A DNA stretch of 64,000 bases from NCBI GenBank assembly GCA_020055645.1, contig CM034547.1, positions 40,465,909-40,529,908 of the forward strand. Reading direction: 5' to 3'. The notes under the pieces were generated by a model, which was given only the letters and a program-made list of their open reading frames with translations, did no database searches and was not told where the DNA came from. Positions 37,801 through 52,570 of the stretch are shown here, in pieces (the stretch's first letter is position 1; every line of letters starts with the position of its first letter). Origin of the DNA: Tomocerus qinae. Lineage: Eukaryota > Arthropoda > Collembola > Entomobryomorpha > Tomoceridae. A program made the position numbers and the translations under genes.

Positions 37801-40800
37801 TGATCGCTAATTGTAAGTAGTGGTTAGAAATAGACGTTAATTTAAATGGTTAACAAAATGAGTAATCAAATGAAAGTTATGCAATAATGCCTTGAGATTT
37901 GTGCAAACTCATTCTTATCGTAGCTAACGGAAAAGAATTGTGTTTTTGCAAAGCAACGATTAATTAACACTACATAAAAATGTAGGAAGTCTTGGACAAT
38001 GAAAAGCAAGTTACACATTTCCACAATGGAGTTTGTACAATGTAAGTACTCGAGTGCCATTATATGTATGTGGGAAGTGTGAAGTGATAGGTATTTTATA
38101 TTGAGTAAAAGTACACACTAGTATATTGAGTATATAATGCCAAATATGTACATTTCTATACATATACAAAGACATTCCATAATTATTCTACTTCCTCTAA
38201 AACATGTATACTTGGGATCGTCATTTAATAATACTGGGAGTGTGGAAGTCCACTGAGCAAATGTTACTTTAAATATTGAACCATTTTTATTTGTCTTTTG
38301 AAATCCGCTACCGCAAGAAAGTATACTTAGGTATTGTAATGCTGCATTTCTGGATCTATATGTGATTACTGACAAATACCAATATAAGTGGTTATCATCA
38401 TTTCACTGTTCAAGCTTTTGAGAAACCTTAATGCAGTTCAATCACCTTATCCTAGTATCAATATTTTTAAGTAGACTCTACACATGAAGTATGTCTGATG
38501 TGTAACAATAAATATTATTGTAATCACTTAGTTCTCTGCAAAGGTGCCAATTTAAGCATCCTTCTAGCATTTGTACGTACTAAATAGTAAATGGATAGTT
38601 ATGCTTGCCATCTCTCTCAATAAATTAATAAAACGTTAACCTGAACATAGAAAACTTCTCCAGGTAGTCCACTACACTATTATATGACAGTATAAAGTAT
38701 ATATAATATACCTGAGAACACAGAATCATAGAATCAAGATGATTCCAGTCAACAAATAATTAAATGAAGCCATTTGTTTCTATGAGCTTAATTCTTGAGA
38801 GGTAGAGGAGAGGAGTGTGAAATACACGTAAATATGGTTAAATACAATACACTCAAAATGAGCAAAGTCAAAAGTAGTATTTTTCGGATTTCATATTACT
38901 TACAATAACCAGTAAAAAGATGTAAATCAGTCACTGTTCCAGAGTTCAGATACCCTTCCTGACATGACTCACATGGCTACTTACACTGCATATATTTATA
39001 TAAAATGAACGAAGACCCCATATACGCCCAAACTATTTGTAACACTGCTTCAAGATAACGATCCTAATTATTTGTGACGGCGACACGACGAGAAAAGGTG
39101 ATGAACGTCTGACGAATAAATATGCAAAGGCCTACTAATTGATTTGCGACTTTTTTGTAAATAGATTACAGACACTTATAATTACAGAATATATTTTTAT
39201 GTAGACAATTCCCACTCTAATGTTTACTAATTTACTAATGATGATTACATAGCTATTTCGTTCTTTAGTGAAATGCCGATACACTACATTATTGAATTGA
39301 CTCCTGGCATTACCACGTCATTGTACGGAAGTCTCAAGTCTACGCAGCAAGTCATTTCTAATTATAGTTTAGTGGCTATATCTATGCATTGAATCTACAC
39401 GTCTCTTTGTGATAATAACCGCTAGATAGACCAAGACATGCCCTGCTTGTAAAAACTTCCTTACAGACTGCTGAATGAATTTATTTGATACTTGACCTAC
39501 ACAGAAAATCAAAAGCAGCAGTGGTCGGGTCGCACAATCAGATATCAAAATTAATTGTAGGTATCGACGGAAGGAGACAGCCATCCACGTGAATGTGACA
39601 CTCAAACTATTATAACATACGAGAGAGTATAATAAATTAAAGCTAATCAAATCTACTTAAACTTACTAAATTGAGTAATAGAAATTCCGCTACATGATTG
39701 GGGTAAGTAGAATATCATTCATCGTCTACTAACTAAGTCTAGGTTAGCTGCATCTATTGTTATATAATAAGATCTATATGTTTCCTTTTCATTTAGACTT
39801 TCTTTGTAAAGTAATAAAAGCGGAAAGTCAAGCACAAGCACCTACCTACCTACACCAAACTAGCTTATACCAACTAAAATTAGAACTAAAGACGGCCAAG
39901 GATGAGGATGAGTCTATTCATACCAGGCAAGAGCAGAAGAACACCAACCTAGTAGCTACATTCTTTCATTACTTATTTTGACAAATACAAACGAAACGCA
40001 ATGGTGAAATGGAAACCTTCAGACGATCTCCAACAGAATTGATACATGGCTTATATATAACATTTCATTGAAGGCTATGCAAAAAAATCCAAGTCCAGCT
40101 TTAAGCTACACAATGACTTCCTTCATTTACAAATTACATACTCTGCTCCCATCTTAAAAACAGATTCCTTCCCCAAAGCATTCATCAACGAAGAGAATTA
40201 AGTAAGTAACCATTAACCTGTCTTTTTCTGGGTGTTTCATATCCGAATAACTTCAATTTCCTTCTACTCGTCCTTCTATTCTTAGTATTTAAAATTTACC
40301 TATTTCATATTATTTATATCGTGACTATGTACCTAACCTACGCTACCTAATTGAGTACACAATTATAGTAATTGTACGCTATCATAAAAAAAGTTTTCAC
40401 TGAACATGCACAGTTGGAGAATGAGAGCCGAGAAATGTAGACAGTCACAGTCTGTAGGCACCGATAGCGAGTGAATGTCACAAATATAGGAAACCTTGAC
40501 TTGACGCTGTTACTCTCAAATCACTGTGATACAGTCAACATCAAAGAATCAAAGAATAATAAATGCTTTAAGAAAAGTTTCACCTCAATGTCGAATTTGT
40601 CTGGTTTGGTACTCATTTACAGCGCATTACATACAGAATAGTACATTCCTAGTTTATTATTATACACATGTACCTGCTCTATACAACGCTATTGAGATTG
40701 CATGTCATTTTATTATACCAACCAGACAGAAGAACCATGCACCCAACTAACCACATGCTAGACTGACTCAGCCAGGAGGTTTCCTATTAAATAGTTCAGC

Positions 40801-43800
40801 AGGTCAGCAAAATGTCAATCCCTTTCTTCATGAAAGTAGTAATCTAATCCGGTAGTCAGTTCACTCAGTCACTATTCCTACCTACATACACCATGTTTTA
40901 AAAGAACCTGAAATACTTTCTTGGCTTCCCTTTTCTTCGTATACGAAATTAGGACACGCAATATATAATAATGCAGATTCAATATACATTATGTACTCTA
41001 TTTCTATATACTATTATTATTATTAGAGAGGTAGCGGTTGTGAGAACAGAGCCCACCAGGTAAGACTCTACACTAAAATAACAATCAATGCCTTGTTGTA
41101 TAACTTGTTATGCTTTACACAACATTCTGGTAACGTGTCTTTATAATGCAGTAAAACTCTGTACTATCTACTACCAACAATTAATTTCACTTAATGTATC
41201 AATATCAAAAACTAAATAAAACCTAAATTTGTAGTCCATCCGCACATAGAATTAAATAAACATATATACGCTCTTGTTTGGGAAATCATTGACCAAGTGC
41301 TACAACTAATAAATACAAAGATGAAGATGGGATATTTAAATTGAACTCATTGTGTAGAAATACTATTCACTGAGAAAGTAAAAATTGGCATAAATGAAAA
41401 TGTGAGTGGAATGGTTTCCCATTTCCAAACCATGTCGTAGCTTACAGTTAGACGAAGAGTCCTCGCGGACTCTGAACGGTAAAATGACGTCATATAAAAC
41501 CCTACATGATCTACTACGGTACATATACGAGTCCATCCATGACAAGGTCTATATACGTACACTAATGAAGTACGGCTTCTTACTAATTTAAGTATTCCAC
41601 TACACTATATCATATCACCGATCTTTAGTAAGTGTATTCACTCTACCTGCCTCTATCTCTCCAGTCTTAACTAAATAGAGCACATGGCAATTTGGCAATG
41701 GCACGCACATACCATACCTACATTAAATTATAATTATGAGACTCTGCCGGCCTGACTACTTAAGCTATTCTATACATGCTATTTTTGCTTGCTTCTGAAG
41801 CACTGACTCTAGTACTCAACTCAGAAATAATAATCAATGGAGTGTTATCATCCTGACTGAGAGTCGGAAAACATTCACTCAAGCATGTAGTTTGTAACCA
41901 TCAATAGAAAATAAACATAACTCTGTATCGGTACCACTTAGACTTATAGCCACAGCATTGAACTCAAGGGAAGATAATAAATAGTATTATCAATTTAGTA
42001 GAAACAAAACGCGAATAATGAATCTTAATCTTACATTCATTATTACGTAGAACTAATAATGCTAACGGATGATGGCACTTGGTTGGCACATACAGTACAT
42101 TTTCCTAACATGACTTATTTGAATTGACATTTAATAGGAAACATTAAAATTATAAAAATACTGGATTTGAACATTTGAGACAGAATAGTAGATGTTAGAT
42201 GACAGAACTACTTTGAAGTTTGGTGTACTTATTTTGGGGAGAATGCAAATACTTACCTACCAACAATGACCAAGCAACCTGCAGTACTGACATCTTCTAA
42301 AGTTGCAAATTCTTTAATGTCATTGCCACATATGAATTACAGATATCTTAACTATATAGAGTTCATATCCCAGTGTCAATATACTACCAACCAGTCATTA
42401 TATAGTAATAATGTGGGCATACCAATTTTTCTTGACCGATATATTATATACATTATGTAGGTACATGAGAATAGAACACTATAACAGATTAACTGATAAA
42501 ATCTGATATAACATCAAAATCGGCCCAAACCGTCAGAGACAGAGAAGCAGGCTTTTGTAATATGGATGCAAATGTAGTAAGTGCATAGTTTAGTGAACTC
42601 GCTAAGAAAACCAATCACGCAAGCTTCGTTCGTTGATCTAATATTTTGTTACAGAAAGGAGTGCATTAAACACGCAAAGCACATAATAATATTACGAGAA
42701 GCATACTTAAGTACTATACTCAGCATTCTGATACCACGTACTTTATATCTACAAGATAACAACTTTAACTTAAGTATACAGATCAAAATTTAAAAAAACA
42801 GCGAAACGCTCATCAGTTGTTTTATGTTTGTTGAGCCGGTATTTTGTTTGAGGGAAATAAATCAAATTAAGAAGTAACTTCGTATCACATAAGTATGGAG
42901 ACATGCAATTAAATAACCCTATTCAAGTTTTCGCATTCCCAAAATTACAATAACGTTCAGAAAGGAAATATTTTTGCTAATACACACAGGTTCCAACTAT
43001 TAGTGTGCTTAAAAGATACTCCACGTTTTTTAAAATAAGTCTCCGAAATTTAGGTTTTATCTAATGGTATACTATACGGTGGTCATCTATAAACATACTT
43101 AGGTTATATATACAGTCCATGAGCTAGTGTACTTACACTAACGAACGTATTATTCAATTTGCGACATCCTTTACAAAACAAAGCAACGGATAGAAGTAAG
43201 GATAATGCATAAAAATAGAGTATTCATTAGTAATAAAAGCGAGAGTTAATTTCATTGCATAGTTTGACGAATAATGTCTACTTAATTACTCATTCGTTAG
43301 GAAATGACTCAAAGGACTACATTACATTTAGCAACCAGCCGGCAACATAATAAAAAGTGGCTAGTATAGCTGGGCTGCATTTGTGACGCTCTAAAAAGCA
43401 CGAAAGCTTTTGTATAGTGTCACGCTGGTCTATATCAGATCAGCGTGACAGACTGACGACAGACTCGGAGCTCTTAAGACTCAATTCTGAAGAGACTTGG
43501 TTTCATTTGCTTTTTGCTTGGCTCTGTTAAATACGTGCTACTATCTACGTCGTACCAATAATGCATTTAGCATATACGTAGAACATTTTTGAGTATACAG
43601 GAAAAGATTACGCAAATTATCACTTAACTAACCACATTTCCGTCACCACGTCAGATGTGCACTACCAACTTGTCTTTTTTTAACTGTCCTGTCCAACATT
43701 CACCAGAATTGTCCACGTAGCTTGTATTATCGTTTACAAGATTAAACTTGTACCAATTCTACGTGAACAACATTTTTATTTTCTGCGTAAACAATATTTA

Positions 43801-46800
43801 AAATTATGCTCGCATTATCCTTAGTACAACATTGTCACCAGTGTTTAAGAAGAAATCAATGGCAAAATTCAAAATACAAAATGTGATTGTCAACTCATGC
43901 CACTAAAAATAGTATCATCATGAGTAACAATCCACAATTTAGAAAATCGAAACCCAATGAAAACTGAAAAGTATTTTTTATGAATGGGTAATTGATCTTT
44001 GATCTTGAATTTGACTGCGCAGTACCTACATAACCCTACATACCTATTAGATCATGTGTTTGTGACATTCCACACCTAAAAGTACGCATATTACAATAGT
44101 ATACATTTTTTGAACCTGTAGTATTGCAGGTTTTACGCATCATCATAAAGTTATAGGTAATGGCTATTGATTAGGGGAACTAGTCAGAGGTGAAGAGAAA
44201 CAGGTTCCTCAATTCAACTGTTCTACTATCATGAATTCTTTTTCGCAAGCCCAGTCTGTATGCAATTACCCTAACCTTTCAGTGTCACACCCTCAGGCTA
44301 TATTATTATAACATTTGTCCTATATCTTCTTATATCATAGGCTATTGTTCATTCCACAGCAGTAGAAAACAATGTTCAATTTATTCTACATACTCACAAC
44401 AGAAATTGGTTTAGAGTGCATTATAGAATGAAAGAATAATATTTTAGAAAGCTTTGTTGCACATTATCATTAGACAATTGTAACTTCTATCTGCAATAGT
44501 TTTTTTAGACTTAATGGACATGAGCACGGTACAGATAAATAGCATCATGTGTGAATAGAATTTGATCAGAGTGGCTGAGTAGTGCTGCATGACAATGACA
44601 GAGCCAGACATCACGTAGACCATATAAGAAAAACAGTCACACTGAATTACAATGCATACCTCAACTCACAAAAGAGAATTATTGATGTGACTTTGCCTCT
44701 TCTTTTTCATTCACATCTCATATTACATGAAAATGGAATTGGCTATATAAGAAAAGACACGAGTCTAGTATATAGAATTGCGTAAATACGATCCACGCAA
44801 TGTTAATACATAAATCGCAAAAATGTGTTTATCTCTTCATTCCACATTGCTTGATGCATGAAATATGTAGTAACACAGTTCGGTGCGTGCACCTTGTTCT
44901 CACTCAACTATATCCACATTATTTCTATATTCAATCATAAACAATAACATTGTAAGCACAAAAGTGCATTTTAATAGCAAATCATAGATTAGATGAGCAA
45001 TTAGAGTTAGGGCCGACTTACAAAATATTAGCCAACAATACAGAATGTGATGATACTAAAAACATTATTTCACAGATTACAATATTCATTGGCTCATGTA
45101 GTTCGCAAATCTACTATAAATTACTGTCATGATTCAGTCCAGCCAGACACTTGTTTTTCTACTGTTCCAAAATGCTTGTAATTTTTATATTACAACTTCA
45201 TTCACACCAATTGACATCAACAACTCTATGCCGACATACTTGCATACTTTACCCAAATAACATTATATATGAGTACAGTGACAACATTTGTATTCTAACA
45301 AGAAAGAAAATCTAAATATCATAAGGACTGAGCACATAGTATTATGATTTACTATGTAGTTGTGCAAAAGTGGACACTATCACAATAGCATTAAACGTAA
45401 TAGAAGAATTATAATATTCAGAATGTGGTTAATCCATAATGAATGAATGGAGTACAATCACAGATTTACTCAACGAACTCAAGTTCAATGGAAATTCAAA
45501 TGCACAATATAAAAGTCGTTATGCAACGGAGTAATGCAGGCAGAACTCCTTTAGCGCATAACGTCCACCGCCACCAAAAGCAGATTCTATCGATAACAAA
45601 ACAACACATTGGTACCTACACGCATTATGGACTATAGTCACTTACTGTAATAGTGTTACTACCATATAAAGAACAAAAGTTACCATTAATATGGAAAAAT
45701 AAATCTATACACAAAACTACCTGCCATATACATGAGTTAACATAAGTAATCTTAATCTTAACTTTATAATACTTATAGTATACATATGTAATAGTTAAGT
45801 TCTTAGGTTTATATACAGAGTAGCTATTACTTTTGCCATTGGAAATCGCTTGGCAATGGCAATGCAGATTGCAGACTACATCCATTTCACACGAAACAAC
45901 TTCATTTTCATACACATGTAAACATTTTTCTCAAGCGAAACAAATACACATTATTGAGATAAAATCTTTAGGACAATTAAACTTAACCTTGCAATGTTAT
46001 GGATTATTATTTCGCTTATATATTCAATAGTCTTGCAAATTTTCTATTGCAATTTTCATGTTGGTACCATTTAGTTCAAATTTAAAAAATTTTATTACAT
46101 CATCTACACTTTGAATTCTTGAAAACTAAAAATGACTAATAAAATAATTCATTATAAAATCAAATTGAAAACTGTTTATTTGTGTTAAGATAAAAAGTGT
46201 GACAGTATGACAGGTAAAGTAAGTGAGTGTATTATTAGTATGTAAAAGCCAATCATGTTTTTTATGTCCTGACTGAATATTCTCCTTGTCTTACTAATAG
46301 ATACAAATAAATGTAATGCAGTAGGGACGAAAAAAAAAGTTTAATACCCTTAATTATAATTAATTAATAGAGCCTTTAACTAGGTGCGTTAATCTTTTCT
46401 CCTTGAATCAGGATTTTGCCCAGTCTTTTACTCATCTATCTATTGTTTATATTTTATATACATAATTCTTTCTTTCTTCCCACATCAAGAGATAAGGTAT
46501 TTTTTAGCTCGCCATCTCCAACGTTTTGCTGCAGGTGGGTTTATAATTAGAAACTCATGAATCACGATATGACGATATCTTACATAAGCACACTAATCAA
46601 CTGACATCCATTGACAGCATGACTTTTATATAACATCTACCTGGAAAATTGGATACCTCCATTAGTCTTTCTTCTTCTTCTTACATGTATTGTGAGTGAT
46701 GATGAGAGATTACCAGACTTACGAAATATATGCATTTGTTTGTCCCACTTAAATGTATAGGAATAGGAAAATATACCCGGTTATGCATTTATTCTTACAA

Positions 46801-49800
46801 AATAGCACCCCCATATTAAATAAGCATACAATTAAAAACCAAAGTCATTTTTAAATGGTTTGGATATAAACACAATAAATTGATAATTGGCATGTCGCAA
46901 GTTTAGAGATGACTCATTGCTTGGTTTTGGTTACTATTCGTTTGGCTACTATTAAGTCCACTCGATATAAATAATTTCGCATTTGAGATGATTCACAGTA
47001 CTTTAGTGTACTCAAATAGCATGGATGGATAAAATGGAAACATACCATATTACTGTTTTCTCAATTTTCGTTTCTTTTCCTGTCTGCCTGAAGACAGCAT
47101 TAAAATTGAATTTAATTATTCAAATAACTCGGTATTTACGTTTAGCAATATGAAATAAATTGCACATTTATATTTAGTATTTTGAATTTGACATTAAAAA
47201 TCCGTCGCTTTAACCAATTTGGTTTTATTTTAGAAATATGGAACATAGTGCGTCACTGCGTGACCTAGGCGGAAGGCGGGCCATTGTCTGTCTGGTCAAA
47301 GGCCAATAGCTCAAAATTTAAAGACCGGTCAATCTAACCAAGTTTAAGTGGCCAACCAAAAAATTCGTGATTACTCAGCACTATTCTTATCCGTCACTGG
47401 ATCACAAAGGAAGGTCAGTAGCTACTACTAAGTATCACAATACATGTAAATGTAGCTACCTATCAATTATCAATCACTCTGTCACCGCTATGTAATACAT
47501 ACCGCATATTTGGTAGTCGTGGTTTGGTATTGACATAATATCATAGCCATTATAGGTATTGTTGTACCCTAAATAGTTTATGAATATATGCGACTAACTT
47601 AATTACCTACTTCAAATTTACAATTGGAAACATTGGAATTAAATAGTTACTTGACATAATTGTTTATCTATATTATACTTATTATAGCTATATTAGGTAA
47701 TCTATTCAGTATTACTGATATTTAGTATAGAGGATAATGGAACTGAAGAATCTTATTAATAATGGAACTGAAGAATCTTATTAATAAACAAATGTAATAT
47801 TAAGCAAGGAATATCAGCACATTTATTATTTAGTACACAATAACACCGAGGTTACTAATTAAAACACGTAAAGAGCTTTTAAGAAAATTATAACTATACA
47901 AGATGTGCTATAAAGGTATATCAGACATATAGTCATCAGTTAAGTGTAACACTAGGGCTAAATACATGCTACACACACCTGTAAGTAAGTACTAGTCTAG
48001 TACTACACACGAGACTAGCACAATACAAATACATACATATTATTATGTTGTGCTTCCCATTCAAAAGTTATTGGCTATTTGGCCACCTCTTCTGCCAACA
48101 TTTGTCAGTCCATTGAATCCCAATGCAGAGAATTTTTCCTATTCTGGATCTACTAATACTAATGCAGGTTTTCTGACGCTGCTGACTGCTTTTATGGAAT
48201 TTTAGATATTTATCGAATTATCGATGATCGATGCCACATTACCAACCTAGCCTATAATATAAGTCACTAGCAAGCACCGAAATATTTCCTTCTCCGCAGG
48301 TATCATACTTAACTAAGCCCCCAGCACCTCACACAAATCGAAGGAATGTCTATACATAGATAGATAGATAGAGTATATTCACATGGGTAGTAAGTAAATT
48401 TATTGCTCTATCTTCATAACCTCGGAGTATTGATTAATAGATACAGTAAGAATACATGTACTACTATAATAGTACTAAAGTAAGTAGTAGTTTAATCACT
48501 ACAGCAGTACTCGGCTTGGTGTCAGGTATATGAGTTCAACCGTCCAACCAAAACTAACAACTGCAAGCACATAACAATTATACGCTACTATTTGCACTCT
48601 CTACTCTACTAACACTTATAAACATTCTTTTTAATGTTTTCTACTGCTTTCTACTATTTTAGGTATTCTTCTGTGTGGAATATTTATTGCATGCAAGGGC
48701 GGGCGGGCAGGAGGGCGGAGCTCCTAGGCAGATGGATACATGTCTCTGCTATGCATTTATTTATAATATTATCAGTCACTGACAATGACGATGTCCTACA
48801 GTTCGAGTCCCTTATTAGCATTAAAGGAAAGTAAAAAGGTATTCGTTATTATAAATAAATCAAAGTTTGGCTGTAACCTGAAACCCATTTGTTTTTAACT
48901 CGGTAGAATGCATTGACGGTTAAAACTGGCTTTAAGGTTTTTATTTTTGGAACTCGGACATTATTTTATGAGCCCATCCAAATTCCAAAACCTTATTATA
49001 CGAAGTACGACAATAATAATATAACTAATAAAAAGACGAATATCTTTTTTCGAAAATTACTAATAATAAAGCATTCTTCTATCCTAGGGAGAGCTCAGAA
49101 ACTATTGATTACAATTAATTATATAATAGATAATATTTAAATACTGCAATCGAACTTTGCGGAATTAAACATTAAAAACTCTAATCTAAAAACACCAACG
49201 ATTTTAGCCCTACTTTATTGCCTCCTTCCTACTACCTGTACCTGTACTACATATACATACATTTAATACATTAAGTGGGTAATTTGGCATGCACCGCAGG
49301 GTAATGCTAGTTAACGCATAATAATTTATGGTAGTAGTGCGTTAGCTACTGAATCTACTTAACTATATTAAATTTATATCTACCACACATCAATTACTTA
49401 ACATAATCACATAGCGTCGTAACAAAAGCAACTATGTGCTGATTTTACTTTTCTGTATATCGTACAGTGTATAGTGACAGACATGTCATCCGTAATCTGA
49501 TTGAATCATTTCACATAATTGTGCTGTGGCTGTGCGCTAGCAGTTTAACTTGACTTACAATGAAATGCGGTCAAGTTGAGTTGTTGGCAACAATATTACA
49601 TTTATTTATAACTCAACCTTCAATTTGTGAGAAAACTTCAAAATGCAACTGCATCTTCAGCACTGCTTCAATCATTTGCATGTGGATTATAAATAACGTA
49701 ATACATGCTAATAAAAAATAAAGCAATACAACAGTTTCACTTTTAATATTACTCATTAAAAAGGAATCAATAACCGAAACTATAGATAAATGCATTACAC

Positions 49801-52486
49801 TGCTACCGAGCTGCCAATCGTGTTATGTAATGTATAAACAAGAAAATTTTCGTTTTCGCCGTCCTTCTTTCATAATTCGACAATAAAATTCAAAAATACT
49901 ATCCTTGCTAATCCAAACATTCAATCACATAAATAAATAGATATCAAACAATATAGCGAGATGCCAATTAAAACAGCAAACAACTAAAGCAGAGAATACA
50001 TCACAGAATAGTGATATTTTGGCATACATGTTATGACTTCAGGTTTCAGTTTTTAATTTCAATTATTTTTATACTTATCAGTACTATAATATATACCACA
50101 TTATTATGTGATTCATAAATCACAATACGCAGATACGAAACTACAGGGAAATAAAATTATAAACAAACACCAGCCCAAAACTACGTTATAAACTTGTGTA
50201 TCAAGTTTAGACAACTCTTTTACTAATTTTACGTACTGTTTCCCACGGTAAAAACAAGTAGACAGTAGACAATAATCTTGTAAAAAGCTCAATTCTACCC
50301 TGAATCAAATTACTCGAGGATTCTCTCATAATAATTTTTATTGCTGATAATTACTGCCTTGTATGTATTTTTACCTATTATAAAAATTCTCTATATCATA
50401 TCAAATAATCTAAATCATAGTCTAGTCTAAATAACCAAGAAACAAAAATTCACAAAAATCTTTTTTCTATTTTAAGCTGCGTATACTGTTGACTTGTATT
50501 TATATATATTTATATAGGCAACGTAGATTGTAGCTAATATTTATGTACAGTATAGTACAACCCGTGGCAGATCCCCATGGAAAAATGAAAAAATGAAAAG
50601 TGGGTGGGAAAGCTCGCCAATTGACGTCATTGGCGAGTGTGTATTTAAATTGAGATCCCCAAGTGGGGGAAATTAGGGATCGGCTGTAGTCATGTAAATT
50701 TTCCACACATTTTCACTTGTTCCGAACCCCCAATAAATCGAATAATCTGCCATTCCTTTTCTATAATATTATATTCTATATTCCTTGGTATAGTATAGCA
50801 TAAGAAAATAAATACTATCAATACTGTCTGTGTCTGTCGATACACCATTATATCTGTCATTATAGTCATTTTTAGGGTTGTGCAATAAAATTGAATTATT
50901 TTTAATACAATTATAAGGAACTTCCTAATTCCTATTAAAATAGTATAATATGGAATTTCCTAAAGCAATTCTTACATAGCTATTATTAGGGCCACAATGA
51001 GACAGCCTCTACGTATTTAAAATGTAGTAGATGCTTCGGACAACAACGGTTATTCGGTTATATGCATTGTTTATAAAATAATGACGAATTTTAATGATTT
51101 AAAAGTGGTCAATTGTGACGAATATTGACAACGGCCACTGACATTTATGTTTAGAAGCGAGCACAATAAAACAGCGTAATGATTAATACTGCAACGTCAA
51201 ATTAACGATGACCTTTGCTCTTAAAATGACTGGGTACGTATTAATGCTGCGTTAAATGATGTTGTGCGAGTCGGCTGGACACCGACAGGCACCACAATTA
51301 TCTCGACGCTGTAATTGAGAAGCAGATAACTTTACGCATATTGTGTATCTGTGACAAATTGAAAACTATTGGCATTGTAAACGAATTAATCTTAACTATT
51401 CAAAGACCGATGGTTGTTAAGAAAATCCTTTATGGCATTTCCAGCAACTAAATAGTCTAAATAAAGAAGTTTCGAATTGAATAGAAGATTAAATTTAAAA
51501 GATTGTTAAATTACATTCATGTATGTCGGCTATGCCGCTTATAAATAATTGTAGACAAAATGATGAGTTTAACCATATATTCTGCGTATGCATAAAAGAG
51601 AATCTATAAATATATAAGGCATCTGTTATACTTATGAAAACAAACATTCCTTGAACTTTGCCATTTATATTTATAGAATTTTTTTAGATGTTCTTCATTC
51701 TACATTCTATTCAGCAATAGCCTACAAACTGCAACTTCTCTAACATCCACTAATTCAAAATTGATACGACGGAAGTGCACTTATAAATAGGAAACTTATT
51801 GGTTGCTAAAATTGTATTTACATATAGGTAGACTATTACTGTCATTCACCTACTGCCGTTCGGCGACTGCGTGTCCCATTCCCAATAACATTGTAACGTA
51901 GACAGACGTTGTTGTAATAGACTTCTCGTACTACCTATAAACTTATTAATTTTTAATTTTCACTACATTTTACATTTCTTGAAAGCTAACAGCAAAAATT
52001 GAAATATTTACTAATTACAACCTTCCCTCACACCTTGAACTTCCACCTTGTACATAATGCGCACGATGAATAAACACTATTAACTGTGAGATTCTACAGT
52101 CATGAATGCATGCCAAAAAAGTGTTTATCCGAACGGACGTCATTCAAAGCTATTCCCCACCCGACTTTTGACTTTATAGAAATAAATATTGGAACTTAGC
52201 CGGAAACGTTACAACACTACTGACTGGACCCACTCCTACATTTTTGAAATTTCACTACAATTATTTAATATATGGTACATAACCTTAGAAAGCGTAGAGG
52301 TACCAGGCTATCTCATTTTTTAATGCATCAATGTATTTCATGCATTTAATTTTCAATGGTATTTGAGGTATTTAAATAATGCTGACTTACCAAAGTACAG
52401 AAGAAGAGTAAGACAAGATGTACTGCAAAAATTTTCCACTTGTCTGATTTGGAATGAGCACGCAAAAATTGGGCGGAGAGTAACAT
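28838..52486 (-). CDS. NPC1: NPC1, lysosomal cholesterol/sterol transporter
   Basis: Twelve coding exons (high to low): 52391-52486, 32861-33634, 32547-32757, 32325-32417, 31898-32229, 31514-31811, 31111-31427, 30585-31036, 29972-30487, 29609-29910, 29211-29479, 28838-29140. All phases agree, giving about 1320 aa versus about 1280 in mammals. Features in order: signal peptide; Cys-rich luminal N-terminal domain (sterol-binding; [20 protein letters not shown]); Pro-rich linker; first membrane helix; middle luminal domain ([23 protein letters not shown]); sterol-sensing domain at about 690-860 ([27 protein letters not shown]); Cys-rich luminal loop ([28 protein letters not shown]); last helices ([27 protein letters not shown]). 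The tail stops at [10 protein letters not shown], without the Leu-Leu lysosomal sorting signal of mammalian NPC1. The 52.4-kb first exon is inferred. The alternative is an ATG at 33688 read straight into exon 2. Confidence 0.93.
43419..43449. repeat. Hairpin with 12-bp stem
   Basis: GTCACGCTGGTC and GATCAGCGTGAC are inverted copies (one G/T wobble-type mismatch) around a 7-nt loop, TATATCA. It is strikingly GC-rich for its AT-rich surroundings. No function is evident. Confidence 0.6.
47736..47785. repeat. Perfect tandem duplication of a 25-nt unit
   Basis: The unit beginning AATGGAACTGAAGAATC occurs twice back to back without any mismatch, which suggests a recent duplication or an assembly slip. 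Confidence 0.85.
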
Positions 52487-52570
52487 TTGAAACCGTTAAA
52501 ACTAAATAAATGGTGTACAAAATTTCCTCGTAGGGGAACACACTTCAAGATTGAGTGAAATCAACTGAAA
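52391..52570 (-). other. NPC1: Signal-peptide exon assigned to NPC1 (5' UTR plus 32 codons)
   Basis: On the minus strand a strong acceptor (TTCTTTTATTTAG) at 52571 opens this exon and a GTAAGT donor closes it at 52391. An in-frame TAA four codons before the ATG at 52486 shows the frame starts here. The 32 residues end [16 protein letters not shown], a signal-peptide core. In phase 0 they join directly to AQCQDQNES at the NPC1 exon starting at 33634, giving a normal cleavage region (TLA/QC). A different downstream gene cannot be excluded without transcripts. Confidence 0.65.

Larger units (their letters stand above)
33635..52390 (-). other. Probable 18.8-kb first coding intron of NPC1; no exon of another gene recognised inside
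   Basis: The minus-strand donor GTAAGT at 52390-52385 and the acceptor TTTTATTCCAG ending at 33635 are both strong and in phase 0. The intervening DNA is AT-rich (many TAATA, TACCTAC and TATATA words). All open frames are under about 130 codons with no family resemblance, and they often overlap on both strands. Small landmarks are a hairpin at 43419-43449, a 25-nt tandem duplication at 47736-47785, a TAGA microsatellite near 48355-48372 and a short G-rich patch near 48698-48720. Confidence 0.6.

Noticed and set aside
48780..48830. GTTCGAGTCCC resembling a tRNA T-arm
   Set aside because: No matching acceptor stem, D-arm or anticodon arm in the surrounding 80 nt.
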